DNA of 64,000 bases from Allocoprococcus comes (GCF_013300725.1 NZ_JAAIMM010000008.1:1-64000), one strand, 5' to 3'; positions 1 through 9,752 are shown, numbered from the stretch's first letter. Notes: generated by a model not told the origin, from the letters alone. Program-made: numbers and translations.

Positions 1-133
1 TGATCAACAGGTGGCTCTTTTTGAAAAATCAAGGTACAGATGATTACCTACTTACCTCCATTGCACAAAAAGTGAATTGGAGGACTTTCTTTTGTAAAAT
101 CGACCGTTTAACTGTACTGGCGAAAATGACGGT
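1..133 (+). ncRNA. Partial structured repeat element, 3' end (copy F)
   Basis: The left edge cuts into a member of the structured repeat family seen complete at 17069, 30243 and 53332. CTCCATTGCACAAAAA (57-72) followed by GAATTGG (74-80) is nearly identical to the corresponding part of the 53332 copy. The right arm would be about 74-105, ending CGACC; its left partner lies outside the window. The family's 3' motif is present as ACTGTACTGGCGAAAA (111-126), flanked by ACCGT (103-107) and ACGGT (129-133), which could pair. The inner part (1-56) does not carry the usual TCAGCAAAGGCTTC loop, so this copy is a variant or degenerate. RNA nature is inferred. Confidence 0.45.
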
Positions 134-596
134 GCTGAATTCGGAGAGAAAAACACTGTAGATAACGAAGAAGCTTCGATGAAAGATACGCTTTTTCAGT
201 AGGGGAGAGTGAATTTTATCAATGAGGGGAATTCATGGGAGTGCTGTGGCAGAGGGGAGATTTTTGGAGGATATTAAAAAGATAATTTTTGAGGGGATGG
301 AGATATAGATATACTAATGTGTTTGTTTAGTGCTATGGGGAGATTGTGAGGGAGGAATGGAAGATTTTGGAGTAGAAAATATCCAAAAGATAAAAATCTG
401 TAATTAGAGTAATCTTTTATTGGGAAGTATATCGAAAAGAGAGTAAATCTTATCAAAAAATAAAAAAGTTTGTCATAGAATCTCCACACACACCTTCCTT
501 CTGACTAAAATTTCCTAAATCTTAGTCATTATCACACACTTCCCTTCCGGCTGCGACTCCTAAACCCTAGTCAACCACGCTCAAAAAACTTTCGCA
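134..596. other. Intergenic stretch without a recognised gene
   Basis: No supported gene is seen. The segment is purine-rich on the plus strand (about 190-420) and then holds a short imperfect direct repeat at 485-573. A 71-codon frame on the minus strand (274-489) is almost all Phe/Leu/Ile/Ser and has no convincing ribosome binding site, so it is not called. Confidence 0.6.
485..573. repeat. Two-copy imperfect direct repeat, about 42 nt units
   Basis: Unit A (485-528) and unit B (533-573) share CACACAC at the start, a CTTCC-rich middle, and end with CCTAAATCTTAGTCA and CCTAAACCCTAGTCA respectively. It is a diverged tandem duplication lying 3' of the structured element at 597-783. No function can be assigned. 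Confidence 0.5.
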
Positions 597-783
597 TATG
601 TAAAACAAAGTTACCAATACACAGACCAGAGGAAACAAAGTACTCCCTCACATGAATTTGCACTACGGAGTTCAAGACTCAGGAATCGTGGAAGCCTTTG
701 CTGAACACGATTCCCGCCCTAAGAGGCTTGAACGAAGTGGTTAGTGCAACTGAATGTGAGGGAGTACTTTGTTTCCTCTGGTC
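597..783 (-). ncRNA. Structured repeat element, complete copy E0
   Basis: Read on the minus strand, it lies 40 nt after the stop codon of the gene at 824-5065. A perfect 30-bp inverted repeat (624-653 with 754-783) encloses a 100-nt core. Nested stems are TTGCACTA with TAGTGCAA, GTTCAAG with CTTGAAC, and GGAATCGTG with CACGATTCC (plus strand 682-690 with 706-714). The apical loop (691-705) is, on the minus strand, TTCAGCAAAGGCTTC. The three stems differ in sequence from the other copies but stay paired, while the loops CCTCTTAGGGCG, TGAG and the apical loop match, which is covariation. The 3' motif TGTGTATTGGTAACTT follows (608-623), possibly as a hairpin loop closed by 597-602 with 618-623. 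Function and RNA nature are inferred. Confidence 0.6.
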
Positions 784-823
784 GTCTTATCGCAACCAAA
801 TATATTTTACATATCCTAAAATT

Positions 824-3800
824 CTACATCTTCTTCTGCGCAGTCGAAAGCATCAGTTTGATACGGTTCAGCTGGTTTACTTCGCTTGCTCCCGGATCAT
901 AATCGATTGCAACGATGTTGGATTCCGGATGACGGCGGCGCAGTTCTTTAATAACACCTTTTCCGACTACGTGGTTTGGCAGGCAGGCGAAAGGCTGTGT
1001 GCAGACAATGTTTGGTGCACCACTGTGGATCAGCTCCAGCATTTCTCCGGTCAGGAACCATCCTTCACCGGTCTGGTTTCCAAGAGAAACAATTTCTTTT
1101 GCCATCGAAGCCAGGTGTTCAATATGTGACGGTGGATCGAAGCGTTTACTTGCTTTTAAGGCATCAACGGCAGGCTTGCGGAACCATTCCAGAACCTTGA
1201 TTCCGAGATTACCCATGCGGGCGGTTGATTTCTTCATGCCGAGATGTTCTGCTTTAAAGTTTGTATTGTAGAAGCAGTAGAGCAGGAAGTCGGTCAGATC
1301 CGGAACCACGGCTTCGGCACCTTCCTGTTCAAGAAGATCTACCAGGTAGTTATTGGCAGCTGGAAGGAATTTGACAAGGATTTCTCCGACAACTCCAACT
1401 CGTGGTTTTTTGACATCTTTTAATGGAAGAGAATCAAAATCTTCTACGATCTGGCGGCAGAGACGCTTAAACTCACGTCTGCTTGGATAGCCTTTCTTGA
1501 TAAATTCGATAACTGTCTTTTCCCATTTCTTATGCATGGCATTGGCAGAGCCTGGAACAGCTTCGTATGGGCGGACACGGTACAGGCAGCGCATGAAGAG
1601 ATCGCCAAATACCAGACCATACACACCCTTCAGTACAAGCGGAAGGGTAATCTTGAATCCAGGATTGCTTTCAAGCCCGCTTAAGTTGATTGAAATAACA
1701 GGGATATGTCCGTAACCGGCTTTTTTAAGAGCGCGGCGGATAAATCCGATATAGTTGGAAGCACGGCATCCGCCACCGGTCTGTGAAATAATGACAGCCA
1801 GGTGGTCGGTGTCATATTTACCGGAAAGGATAGCTTCCATGATCTGTCCAACTACCATCAGAGATGGGTAGCAGGCGTCATTGTTTACATATTTAAGGCC
1901 CATGTCAACTGCATGCTTGTTATCATTTTTCAGTACTTCCAGTTTGTAACCTGCTTCCTGGAAAGCTGGCTCAATCAATGAAAAATGGATCGGCGACATC
2001 TGCGGACACAAAATTGTATAGGTTTCTTTCATTTCCTTTGTAAAAGGAATTTTTTCGATATTTGCCGGACGAATGGTGCGCTCCATATGCTTCTGCTCGC
2101 GGACGCGGATGGCGGCAAGAAGAGAACGGATACGGATACGTGCAGCACCCAAGTTATTTACCTCATCAATCTTGAGAGAGGTATAAATCTTGTCAGAACC
2201 GGTCAAAATATCTGCAACAGCATCGGTTGTTACGGCATCAAGACCGCATCCGAAAGAGTTCAGCTGGATCAGATCCAGATCATCTCTAGTCTTCACAAAA
2301 TTGGCTGCTGCGTACAGTCGGGAATGATACATCCACTGATCCATAACGATTAGCGGACGTTCTACCGGATTCAGATGTGAGATGGAATCTTCCGTCAGAA
2401 CGGCAAGTCCGTAGGAGGTGATCATCTCCGGGATACCGTGGTTGACTTCCGGATCGTAATGGTATGGACGACCGGCAAGTACGATGCCGCGGGTTCCTGT
2501 CTTTTCCATGTATGCGAGAGTTTCTTCACCTTTTTTGCGGATGTCCTGACGGCATGCAGCAAGCTCTTCCCATGCAGCATGAGCGGCATTTTTGATTTCT
2601 TCTGCTGGAAGATTCTTTGCAGAAGTAAATTCACGGACCAGTCCGGCGGTGATTGTCTCTTCACTTGTGAGGGCGAGGAATGGATTCATGAAATCCACTT
2701 CACCGTGTACGATCGGATCCATATTGTTCTTGATGTTCTCCGCGTATGAGGTGACGATCGGGCAGTTATAATGATTGTCGGCGTCGGCAAATTCACTACG
2801 TTCGTATGGTATACAAGGGTAGAATATAAAGTCTACACCCTGGTTGATCAGCCACTGTACATGTCCGTGCGCCAGCTTTGCCGGATAACACTCGGATTCG
2901 CTCGGAATAGATTCAATACCAAGTTCATAAATCTTATGTGTAGAAGCAGGAGAGAGTACCACATGATATCCCAGCTTTGTGAAGAAAGTAAACCAGAACG
3001 GATAGTTCTCATACATGTTCAGAACTCTCGGAATACCAACCGTTCCGCGTTTTGCCTCGGATGGAGCTAATGGTGTGTAACCAAAATAACGTTCATTTTT
3101 ATAAGCGAAAAGGTTTGGCACATCACTCTTTGCTTTCTCTTTTCCAAGACCGCGTTCACAACGGTTTCCGGAAATAAAACGACGTCCGCCACTGAATTTG
3201 TTGATGGTCAGACGACAGTTGTTGGTACAGCCGTTACATTTTGCCATTGAGGTTGTATAGGTAAGTTCATTGATTTCATCAATGGAAAGCATGGTTGTAT
3301 TTTTGCATTCTTTGAAACCATAACGTTCTCTTGCGATCAGTGCAGCTCCAAAAGCACCCATGATTCCTGCAATATCCGGACGGATTGCCTGACATCCGGC
3401 GATGGTCTCAAAGCTTCTGAGTACGGCATCATTATAGAATGTACCACCCTGTACAACAATTTTTTTACCAAGCTCAGATGCATCGGATACCTTGATAACC
3501 TTGAAAAGGGCATTTTTGATAACCGAATAAGCAAGTCCGGCTGAAATATCGGATACTTCAGCACCTTCTTTTTGCGCCTGTTTTACCTTTGAGTTCATAA
3601 ATACGGTACAACGGGTTCCGAGGTCGATCGGATGTTTCGCAAAAAGTGCTTCATGTGCAAAATCCTCTACGGTGTAGTTCAGGGATTTGGCAAAAGTCTC
3701 GATAAAGGAACCGCATCCGGAAGAACATGCTTCGTTGAGCTGTACGCTGTCCACAGTCTGATTCTTGATCTTAATACACTTCATATCCTGACCACCGATA

Positions 3801-5065
3801 TCGAGGATACAGTCTACATCCGGTTCAAAGAAAGAAGCGGCGTAATAGTGAGATACAGTTTCAACTTCGCCTTCATCCAGAAGAAGTGCGGCTTTAATGA
3901 GCGCTTCTCCGTAACCGGTTGAGCAGGAGTGAACGATCTGTACACCTTCCGGAAGCTGGCTGTAAATATCTTTGATCGCACCGATGGTCGTACCAAGCGG
4001 ATCACCGTCATTGCCATGATAGAAGGAGTACAAAAGAGTACCGTCTTCTCCGACCAGAGCAGCTTTTGTGGTGGTAGAACCGGCATCGATTCCAAGGTAG
4101 GCATTACCACGGTAGCTGGCAAGATCACCAACCGGCACCTGATGCTTTGCATGGCGGTTCTTAAATTCATTGTAATCTGCTTCACTGGAAAAGAGCGGCT
4201 GCATACGCTCAACTTCAAAGTCCATTTCAATATGGGCATCCAGCTTTTTCTGCATCTCACCAAGAGAGGTGACTACATCTTTTTTAGAGTTCAGCGCAGA
4301 GCCGACAGCTGCAAAAAGATGGGAATACTTTGGCGCGATAATGTGTTCGTCATCCAGTTTAAGAGTACGGATAAATGCTTCTCTCAGTTCGGAGAGGAAA
4401 TGAAGCGGTCCACCGAGGAAAGCAACATGTCCGCGGATTGGTTTTCCGCAGGCAAGACCACTGATGGTCTGGTTGACCACTGCCTGGAAAATAGAAGCGG
4501 ACAGATCTTCTTTGGTAGCACCGTCATTGATCAGCGGCTGGATATCTGTCTTTGCAAATACGCCACAGCGGGCTGCGATCGTATAAAGTGCTTTGTATTT
4601 TTTGGCATATTCGTTCAGACCGGTTGCATCTGTCTGGAGAAGGGATGCCATCTGGTCGATGAAAGATCCGGTACCTCCGGCGCAGATTCCGTTCATACGC
4701 TGCTCAATATTTCCATTTTCAAAATAGATGATCTTGGCATCTTCGCCACCCAGTTCGATTGCTACATCAGTCTGCGGTGCATAATCCTGAAGAGCGGTGG
4801 AAACGGCAACAACCTCCTGGACAAAAGGTACGCCAAGGTGCTTTGCCAGAGTAAGACCACCTGATCCGGTAATCATTGGAGATACCTTGATCTGACCGAG
4901 CTTGTAGATAGCACGACCGAGCAGATCAGAAAGGGTTTCCTGAATATTGGCGAAGTGACGCTCGTAATCAGAAAACAGAACATCATTATTACTGTCCAGA
5001 ACTGCGATTTTAACAGTTGTAGAACCGATGTCAATCCCCAGGGTATGTAATTCTGTCTGATTCAT
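824..5065 (-). CDS. Acyl-CoA dehydratase activase-type ATPase, long fused form (two BcrAD/BadFG domains plus DUF2229-type region)
   Basis: A 1413-residue protein of the 2-hydroxyacyl-CoA dehydratase activase family. Known members hydrolyse ATP to inject an electron through a bridging [4Fe-4S] cluster into a dehydratase; the substrate of this long form is not established. Two ASKHA-type ATPase domains are visible: residues about 5-260 ([16 protein letters not shown]) and about 320-580 ([16 protein letters not shown]). Each carries the two cluster cysteines ([14 protein letters not shown] and [21 protein letters not shown] and [10 protein letters not shown]). A Cys-rich stretch ([16 protein letters not shown]) follows, then a DUF2229-like region ([14 protein letters not shown]) and a C-terminal HgdB-like part with further cysteines. 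AAGGAG precedes the start. A promoter and palindrome lie at 5123-5180. It stands alone, with no dehydratase subunits beside it, so the partner is unknown. Confidence 0.85.
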   Translation of the reverse strand: MNQTELHTLGIDIGSTTVKIAVLDSNNDVLFSDYERHFANIQETLSDLLGRAIYKLGQIKVSPMITGSGGLTLAKHLGVPFVQEVVAVSTALQDYAPQTDVAIELGGEDAKIIYFENGNIEQRMNGICAGGTGSFIDQMASLLQTDATGLNEYAKKYKALYTIAARCGVFAKTDIQPLINDGATKEDLSASIFQAVVNQTISGLACGKPIRGHVAFLGGPLHFLSELREAFIRTLKLDDEHIIAPKYSHLFAAVGSALNSKKDVVTSLGEMQKKLDAHIEMDFEVERMQPLFSSEADYNEFKNRHAKHQVPVGDLASYRGNAYLGIDAGSTTTKAALVGEDGTLLYSFYHGNDGDPLGTTIGAIKDIYSQLPEGVQIVHSCSTGYGEALIKAALLLDEGEVETVSHYYAASFFEPDVDCILDIGGQDMKCIKIKNQTVDSVQLNEACSSGCGSFIETFAKSLNYTVEDFAHEALFAKHPIDLGTRCTVFMNSKVKQAQKEGAEVSDISAGLAYSVIKNALFKVIKVSDASELGKKIVVQGGTFYNDAVLRSFETIAGCQAIRPDIAGIMGAFGAALIARERYGFKECKNTTMLSIDEINELTYTTSMAKCNGCTNNCRLTINKFSGGRRFISGNRCERGLGKEKAKSDVPNLFAYKNERYFGYTPLAPSEAKRGTVGIPRVLNMYENYPFWFTFFTKLGYHVVLSPASTHKIYELGIESIPSESECYPAKLAHGHVQWLINQGVDFIFYPCIPYERSEFADADNHYNCPIVTSYAENIKNNMDPIVHGEVDFMNPFLALTSEETITAGLVREFTSAKNLPAEEIKNAAHAAWEELAACRQDIRKKGEETLAYMEKTGTRGIVLAGRPYHYDPEVNHGIPEMITSYGLAVLTEDSISHLNPVERPLIVMDQWMYHSRLYAAANFVKTRDDLDLIQLNSFGCGLDAVTTDAVADILTGSDKIYTSLKIDEVNNLGAARIRIRSLLAAIRVREQKHMERTIRPANIEKIPFTKEMKETYTILCPQMSPIHFSLIEPAFQEAGYKLEVLKNDNKHAVDMGLKYVNNDACYPSLMVVGQIMEAILSGKYDTDHLAVIISQTGGGCRASNYIGFIRRALKKAGYGHIPVISINLSGLESNPGFKITLPLVLKGVYGLVFGDLFMRCLYRVRPYEAVPGSANAMHKKWEKTVIEFIKKGYPSRREFKRLCRQIVEDFDSLPLKDVKKPRVGVVGEILVKFLPAANNYLVDLLEQEGAEAVVPDLTDFLLYCFYNTNFKAEHLGMKKSTARMGNLGIKVLEWFRKPAVDALKASKRFDPPSHIEHLASMAKEIVSLGNQTGEGWFLTGEMLELIHSGAPNIVCTQPFACLPNHVVGKGVIKELRRRHPESNIVAIDYDPGASEVNQLNRIKLMLSTAQKKM

Positions 5066-5122
5066 GATTTAACTACTCCTTATTACAATTAAAAAATTTG
5101 TCTGTGTTTTTACCTATTAAAT

Positions 5123-5141
5123 GTAGTTCGCAGAGAACTAC
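5123..5141. promoter_or_regulatory. Palindrome GTAGTTC-N5-GAACTAC in leader of the activase gene
   Basis: A perfect 7-bp inverted repeat lies just downstream of the -10 box of the minus-strand promoter (5152-5180), at about the transcription start. This is a typical operator position; it could also form a small 5' leader hairpin. The regulator is unknown. Confidence 0.45.
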
Positions 5142-5151
5142 AGTATCTTAC

Positions 5152-5180
5152 ATTATACGACAGAACCTTCGAAAATACAA
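5152..5180 (-). promoter_or_regulatory. Sigma-A-type promoter for the activase gene
   Basis: On the minus strand, TTGTAT (5180-5175) is separated by 17 nt from TATAAT (5157-5152). The leader to the ATG at 5065 is about 80 nt. Confidence 0.55.
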
Positions 5181-5273
5181 ACAGAAGTTGTGTATGGCGT
5201 TGTAGAAAAAAGTGCCTGGAAGTGAACAAAAGATGTAAATTATGTGAAAAGAGAGTAAAGAGGTGGAATGGAA

Positions 5274-5302
5274 TTGACAAAGTAAAAAGCAGACGATAAA
5301 AT
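5274..5302 (+). promoter_or_regulatory. Sigma-A-type promoter for the rhomboid-like gene / pyk region
   Basis: TTGACA (5274-5279), 17-nt spacer, TAAAAT (5297-5302), 25 nt upstream of the ATG at 5327. Because only 44 bp separate that gene from pyk, it may also drive pyk. Confidence 0.65.
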
Positions 5303-5326
5303 AACATACGTGGAAGGAGATTTTGA

Positions 5327-6160
5327 ATGAAGAACTGGTTAGATAAAATGGAGCGCAGATTCGGGCGCTATGCAATTAGGAATCTTACGATGTATCTGCT
5401 TGCAGGCTATGCGATCGGATATCTTTTGAGTTTTACGATGCCACAGCTTCTCACCTATTTTACACTGGAACCGGCACTGATTCTGAAAGGGCAGGTGTGG
5501 CGACTTCTAAGCTGGGTGATCATCCCGCCGAATGACAATATTATTTTTGTTATCTTTATGATGCTGTTATACTATTCCCTTGGTAATACGCTGGAAAGCT
5601 ACTGGGGGGCATTTCGTTACAATGTTTACATTTTTTCAGGGATATTATTTACGGTTATCGGAGCTTTTATTGTGAATGGACTGATCGGAGGCGTTACCGG
5701 ATTTGGAAGCCTTTACAGTACTTACTATATCAATATGTCCATTTTCCTTGCCTGTGCATCCATCATGCCGGATTATCAGCTTTTGCTTTATGGCATTATT
5801 CCGGTCAAGATGAAGTGGCTTGCAATTCTGGATGTGGTTCTGCTTGCGGTAGACGCAGTGCAGGGCGGTCTGATCATACGGATCGTGATCATCGCATCCC
5901 TTTTGAATTTTATTATTTTCTTTTTCTGCAACCGGAATCTGCGTGGACACAGTCCGAAACAGGCTGCCCGCAGAAAGAAATTCCAGAAGCAGATAAGCCG
6001 TCCGCAGAATCAGTATGCAGGCGGTGCAAAGCACAGATGTGCAGTGTGCGGACGTACTGAACTTGACGATCCGACACTGGAGTTCCGTTATTGCTCAAAG
6101 TGTAATGTGAATTATGAATATTGCCAGGACCATCTTTTCACACACGAACATGTGAAGTAG
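5327..6160 (+). CDS. Rhomboid-like polytopic membrane protein with C-terminal zinc-ribbon-like tail
   Basis: 277 residues. Five to six hydrophobic segments cover about residues 20-205; the segment order and the WRLLSWVIIPPN motif resemble the rhomboid / TMEM115-type fold. The rhomboid catalytic GxSG serine and matching histidine motif are not seen, so it is probably a non-proteolytic member. After a basic stretch (about 205-235), the tail carries CAVCGRTEL, RYCSKCNVNYEYC and HLFTHEH, a Cys/His pattern fitting metal binding in the cytosol. GGAGATTTTGA precedes the ATG at 5327. Pyruvate kinase follows after 44 bp, probably as one transcript. Family-level confidence is good; function is unknown. 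Confidence 0.65.
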   Translation: MKNWLDKMERRFGRYAIRNLTMYLLAGYAIGYLLSFTMPQLLTYFTLEPALILKGQVWRLLSWVIIPPNDNIIFVIFMMLLYYSLGNTLESYWGAFRYNVYIFSGILFTVIGAFIVNGLIGGVTGFGSLYSTYYINMSIFLACASIMPDYQLLLYGIIPVKMKWLAILDVVLLAVDAVQGGLIIRIVIIASLLNFIIFFFCNRNLRGHSPKQAARRKKFQKQISRPQNQYAGGAKHRCAVCGRTELDDPTLEFRYCSKCNVNYEYCQDHLFTHEHVK

Positions 6161-6204
6161 ATGTTCTACCATAGAATCAAATTGAATGATAAGAGGAGGA
6201 AACA

Positions 6205-7641
6205 ATGAAAAAAACCAAGATTGTTTGTACAATGGGACCAAACACCAACGACAGAGAAATGATGAGAAAGCTGATCCAGAATGGAATGAATGTGGCGCGT
6301 TTCAATTTCTCACATGGTGATCATGAAGAACAGAAGTTCAGAATGGATATGCTCAAAGAACTTCGTGAAGAGGAACATACAAACACTGCAATCCTTCTAG
6401 ATACAAAGGGACCGGAAATTCGTACAGGAATCCTGAAAGACGGAAAGAAGATTAGTTTAAAAGAAGGAGAAACCTTCACTCTGACAACAGAAGATATCGT
6501 AGGAGATAATAAGAGAGTATCTATCACATATAAGGGACTGGTACAGGATATTTATAAAGGCTGCACCATTCTGATTGACGACGGTCTGATCGGACTTCGT
6601 GTAGATAGCAAGACAGAGACAGAGATTGTCTGTTCTGTAGTAAATGGCGGAGAACTTGGCGAAAGAAAAGGTGTTAACGTACCGAACGTAGCCATTCGTC
6701 TTCCGGCTATTACAGAAAAAGATAAGGATGATATCCGTTTCGGTGTAGAGCAGGATATTGACTTTATCGCTGCATCATTTGTAAGAAATGCAGAGTGTGT
6801 ACTTGAGATCAAGGCATACTTAAAAGAACTCGGCGCTCCGTATATTCCGATCATTGCAAAGGTAGAGAACGCAGAAGGTATCGAGAATATTGATGAGATC
6901 ATCCGTGCGGCTGATGGTATCATGGTGGCACGTGGAGATCTTGGTGTAGAGATCCCGGCAGAGGAAGTGCCGCATCTCCAGAAAATGATCATCCAGAAAT
7001 GTAATGACAACTTTAAGACGGTTATTACTGCAACACAGATGCTGGATTCTATGATGCGTAATCCGCGCCCGACAAGAGCAGAAGTGACGGACGTTGCCAA
7101 TGCGGTATACGACGGAACAGATGCAGTTATGCTTTCCGGTGAGACTGCACAGGGTAAATACCCTCTGGAAGCACTGCAGATGATGGTTCATATTGTAGAG
7201 ACGACAGAGGAACATCTGGATTATGATTCCATTCTTGTTAAAGCCGGAGATCATCTGAAATCAGGTGTGTCCAGTGCGATTGGATATGCTTCTGTACTTG
7301 CAGCTGCAAACCTGAATGCAAGATGCATCATCACTCCATCTGTATCCGGAGCAACAACAAGGGTTGTATCCAACCTTCGTCCGAGACAGGAAATTCTTGG
7401 AATCACACCGAACGAGCGTACCCTTCGTCGTATGTCGATCTACTGGGGCGTAAGAGCACTGAAGTCTCTGGAATTCCATACAACAGATGATATCTGCAGT
7501 GGGGCAATTGATCTTGCACAGGCAAAGAAATGCGTGGACAGTGGAGATATTGTTGTCCTGACAGCTGGTATTCCTTCACCAAGCGTACAGCGTGAAAAGG
7601 GTTCTGTAAGTAATATGATGCGTATTGCAACCATCGATTAG
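6205..7641 (+). CDS. pyk: Pyruvate kinase
   Basis: Cytosolic glycolytic enzyme that transfers phosphate from phosphoenolpyruvate to ADP. It is 478 residues, the usual length for the form without the extra C-terminal PEP-utiliser domain found in Bacillus. Motifs: KIVCTMGPNTND at the N-terminus, NFSHGDHEE, LLDTKGPEIRTG, the metal/catalytic block AKVENAEGIENIDEI, MVARGDLGVEIPAEEVP, ITATQMLDSM and VMLSGETAQGKYP. The C-terminal allosteric domain runs from about residue 350 to the end. The start follows AGAGGAGG. It lies 44 bp after the rhomboid-like gene and 11 bp before lysA, so the three may be cotranscribed. Confidence 0.97.
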   Translation: MKKTKIVCTMGPNTNDREMMRKLIQNGMNVARFNFSHGDHEEQKFRMDMLKELREEEHTNTAILLDTKGPEIRTGILKDGKKISLKEGETFTLTTEDIVGDNKRVSITYKGLVQDIYKGCTILIDDGLIGLRVDSKTETEIVCSVVNGGELGERKGVNVPNVAIRLPAITEKDKDDIRFGVEQDIDFIAASFVRNAECVLEIKAYLKELGAPYIPIIAKVENAEGIENIDEIIRAADGIMVARGDLGVEIPAEEVPHLQKMIIQKCNDNFKTVITATQMLDSMMRNPRPTRAEVTDVANAVYDGTDAVMLSGETAQGKYPLEALQMMVHIVETTEEHLDYDSILVKAGDHLKSGVSSAIGYASVLAAANLNARCIITPSVSGATTRVVSNLRPRQEILGITPNERTLRRMSIYWGVRALKSLEFHTTDDICSGAIDLAQAKKCVDSGDIVVLTAGIPSPSVQREKGSVSNMMRIATID

Positions 7642-7652
7642 ACGAAAGAGAG

Positions 7653-8963
7653 ATGAACAGGATGAAAAAAGAACCATTCGTAACAAAGACACAGTTAGAT
7701 GAAATCGTAAAAGAATATCCGACTCCGTTTCATCTTTATGATGAGAAAGGGATTCGTGAGAATGTAAAAGCACTCAAAGAAGCATTTGCATGGAACAAAG
7801 GATATAAAGAATATTTTGCAGTAAAGGCAACTCCTAACCCATATATCCTCAATATTTTAAAAGAATATGGATGTGGATGTGACTGCTCTTCCTATACAGA
7901 GCTTTTAATGTCTGAGTCTGTCGGACAGGTTGGAGAAAATATTATGTTTTCTTCCAATGATACACCGGCAGAGGAATTTGCACTTGCAGATAAGCTCGGC
8001 GCGATCATAAACCTGGATGATATCACACACATTGATTTTCTGGAAAAGACGATCGGAAAGATTCCGGAGACGATCAGCTGCCGTTATAATCCGGGCGGAC
8101 TTTTCAAAATTTCCAACAGCATTATGGATAATCCGGGAGATGCCAAATACGGTATGACAACCGAACAGATTTTTGATGCATTCAAGATTCTGAAGTCCAA
8201 GGGTGCAAAAGAGTTCGGTATCCATGCATTCCTTGCAAGTAATACTGTAACTAATGAATATTATCCGACACTTGCACGTACTCTGTTTGAAGTAGCAGTC
8301 AAGCTTCAGAAAGAGACCGGTGCACATATCAAGTTCATCAACCTTTCCGGTGGTGTGGGAATCCCTTACAAACCGGATCAGGAACCGAACGATATTAAGG
8401 CGATCGGTGAAGGTGTAAGAAAAGTGTATGAAGAGGTTCTTGTTCCGGCTGGAATGGGCGATGTGGAGATTTACACAGAGCTTGGCCGTTTTATGCTTGG
8501 ACCTTATGGATGCCTTGTGACAAAAGCAATCCATGAAAAGCATACGCACAAAGAGTACATCGGTGTAGATGCATGTGCCGCAAACCTGATGCGTCCGGCT
8601 ATGTATGGTGCCTACCATCACATCACTGTCATGGGAAAAGAAAATGAACCATGCGATCATACTTACGATGTGACGGGTTCTTTGTGTGAGAATAATGATA
8701 AATTTGCGATCGATCGCCAGCTTCCGAAGATTGACATGGGAGATCTGCTTGTGATCCATGATACCGGAGCACACGGATTCTCTATGGGATATAATTACAA
8801 CGGACGTCTTCGTTCCGCAGAAGTTCTTCTGAAAGAGGACGGAGGTACACAACTGATCCGCAGAGCAGAGACTCCGATGGATTACTTTGCAACTTTCGAC
8901 TGCTTCCCGGTTTATGAGGAACTTAAGAAGAATACGGAAGAAGCGGATAAGCTCGGAAAATAG
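7653..8963 (+). CDS. lysA: Diaminopimelate decarboxylase (PLP-dependent, fold III)
   Basis: Predicted to decarboxylate meso-diaminopimelate to L-lysine. 436 residues, close to the family norm. The PLP lysine lies in YFAVKATPNPYI; CGCDCSSYTEL, the glycine-rich phosphate loop (NLSGGVGIP) and the C-terminal active-site block (SLCENNDKFA, DTGAHGFSMGYNYNG) are all present. The usual CES of the active-site cysteine motif is CEN here. Related alanine-racemase-fold decarboxylases (ornithine/arginine/carboxynorspermidine) cannot be fully excluded. The start may be ATG 7653 or ATG 7662: GAGAG sits right against the first and 9 nt before the second. A strong terminator follows at 8986. Confidence 0.82.
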   Translation: MNRMKKEPFVTKTQLDEIVKEYPTPFHLYDEKGIRENVKALKEAFAWNKGYKEYFAVKATPNPYILNILKEYGCGCDCSSYTELLMSESVGQVGENIMFSSNDTPAEEFALADKLGAIINLDDITHIDFLEKTIGKIPETISCRYNPGGLFKISNSIMDNPGDAKYGMTTEQIFDAFKILKSKGAKEFGIHAFLASNTVTNEYYPTLARTLFEVAVKLQKETGAHIKFINLSGGVGIPYKPDQEPNDIKAIGEGVRKVYEEVLVPAGMGDVEIYTELGRFMLGPYGCLVTKAIHEKHTHKEYIGVDACAANLMRPAMYGAYHHITVMGKENEPCDHTYDVTGSLCENNDKFAIDRQLPKIDMGDLLVIHDTGAHGFSMGYNYNGRLRSAEVLLKEDGGTQLIRRAETPMDYFATFDCFPVYEELKKNTEEADKLGK

Positions 8964-8985
8964 AATTATAAGCTGAGATAGAAAA

Positions 8986-9018
8986 TGCCCCTGGATTTGA
9001 TCCGGGGGCAAAAATTTA
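8986..9018 (+). terminator. Rho-independent terminator after lysA
   Basis: TGCCCCTGGA and TCCGGGGGCA form a GC-rich stem with an ATTTGA-type loop, followed by AAAAATTTAT. Confidence 0.75.
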
Positions 9019-9174
9019 TACAAAATAATCTGACAGAATATTTCAAATTTAATGGAAAACATTTTAATGCAAAATAAAAAGTACATCACCTGAAAGTGTT
9101 GGTGCTTTTAAGGGGAAAATTATTGTGTTATACTATATTTGTCACAGTATACAAACAGGAAAGGAGCTGAAAAT

Positions 9175-9447
9175 ATGATGTATCCTTATATGACGTTGGA
9201 TGATGATACAGAGATTGTTCATTCAGAGATGAAAGAAGACGGAACTGTAAAAGTTTATATTGAAACACCAGATGATAAGGGCGGATTTCATAATGCAACT
9301 TGTATTTTACCTAATTACAAGTGGGAAAATATAGAAGGATATTCTGAAAGAGAAATAGAATATTTTATGCAACTAATAAGAGATAATGCACATCTGATAA
9401 TTGAATTTTCGCAAGAGGGAGGAATATTAAATGCCGCAAATCTTTAG
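9175..9447 (+). CDS. Small acidic protein paired with a DUF4160 protein (DUF2442-like partner)
   Basis: 90 residues, no signal or membrane segment. The start is the ATG at 9175 (or the adjoining 9178), because AAGGAG at 9161 precedes it; longer starts lack a site. The middle (CILPNYKWENIEGYSE) and end (DNAHLIIEFSQEGG) resemble small proteins that I associate with a DUF4160 neighbour in Clostridia. The stop overlaps the next gene by 17 nt, so the two are translationally coupled. A toxin-antitoxin role has been suggested for related pairs, but nothing here proves it. Confidence 0.6.
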   Translation: MMYPYMTLDDDTEIVHSEMKEDGTVKVYIETPDDKGGFHNATCILPNYKWENIEGYSEREIEYFMQLIRDNAHLIIEFSQEGGILNAANL

Positions 9448-9709
9448 AATTGGTGCATATAGTATTTATTTTTGGGCGAATGAAAATGATCCACTTGAAC
9501 CAATTCATGTTCATGTGGCTGAAGGAAGAGCGAATGCAAATACAACTAAAATTTGGATAACCAGTTCAGGACATACTGTACTTTGCAATAATAACTCACA
9601 GATTCCACAAAAAGAATTAAGAAATATTATGCGTGTAGTGGAAGCAAACAGCAAAACTATTATAGATAAGTGGTATCAGTTCTTTGGAGAAATTAGATAT
9701 TTCTGTTAA
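9431..9709 (+). CDS. DUF4160 domain protein
   Basis: 92 residues. The pattern MPQIFRIGAYSIYFWANE, then EPIHVHVAEGRANA and a C-terminal KWYQFFGE matches the DUF4160 family (IxxY…F…N…PxHVHV). It overlaps its partner by 17 nt, with GAGGGAGGAATATTAA before the ATG. Function is unknown; the small two-gene arrangement and the decayed nuclease gene that follows suggest an accessory island. Confidence 0.75.
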   Translation: MPQIFRIGAYSIYFWANENDPLEPIHVHVAEGRANANTTKIWITSSGHTVLCNNNSQIPQKELRNIMRVVEANSKTIIDKWYQFFGEIRYFC

Positions 9710-9752
9710 TAGGAGTGATTTTTTCATTTCAAACAGGAAGGGAGTTGAAAAT

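Noticed and set aside
274-489. 71-codon minus-strand frame
   Set aside because: Very low complexity (Phe/Ile/Leu/Ser) from purine-rich DNA, no ribosome binding site and no family resemblance.
3929-4864. 311-codon plus-strand frame inside the activase gene
   Set aside because: Antisense shadow of a clearly coding gene with full family motifs; no ribosome binding site.
7905-9089. 394-codon minus-strand frame over lysA
   Set aside because: Antisense shadow of lysA; composition (Cys, His, Phe rich) unlike a real protein.
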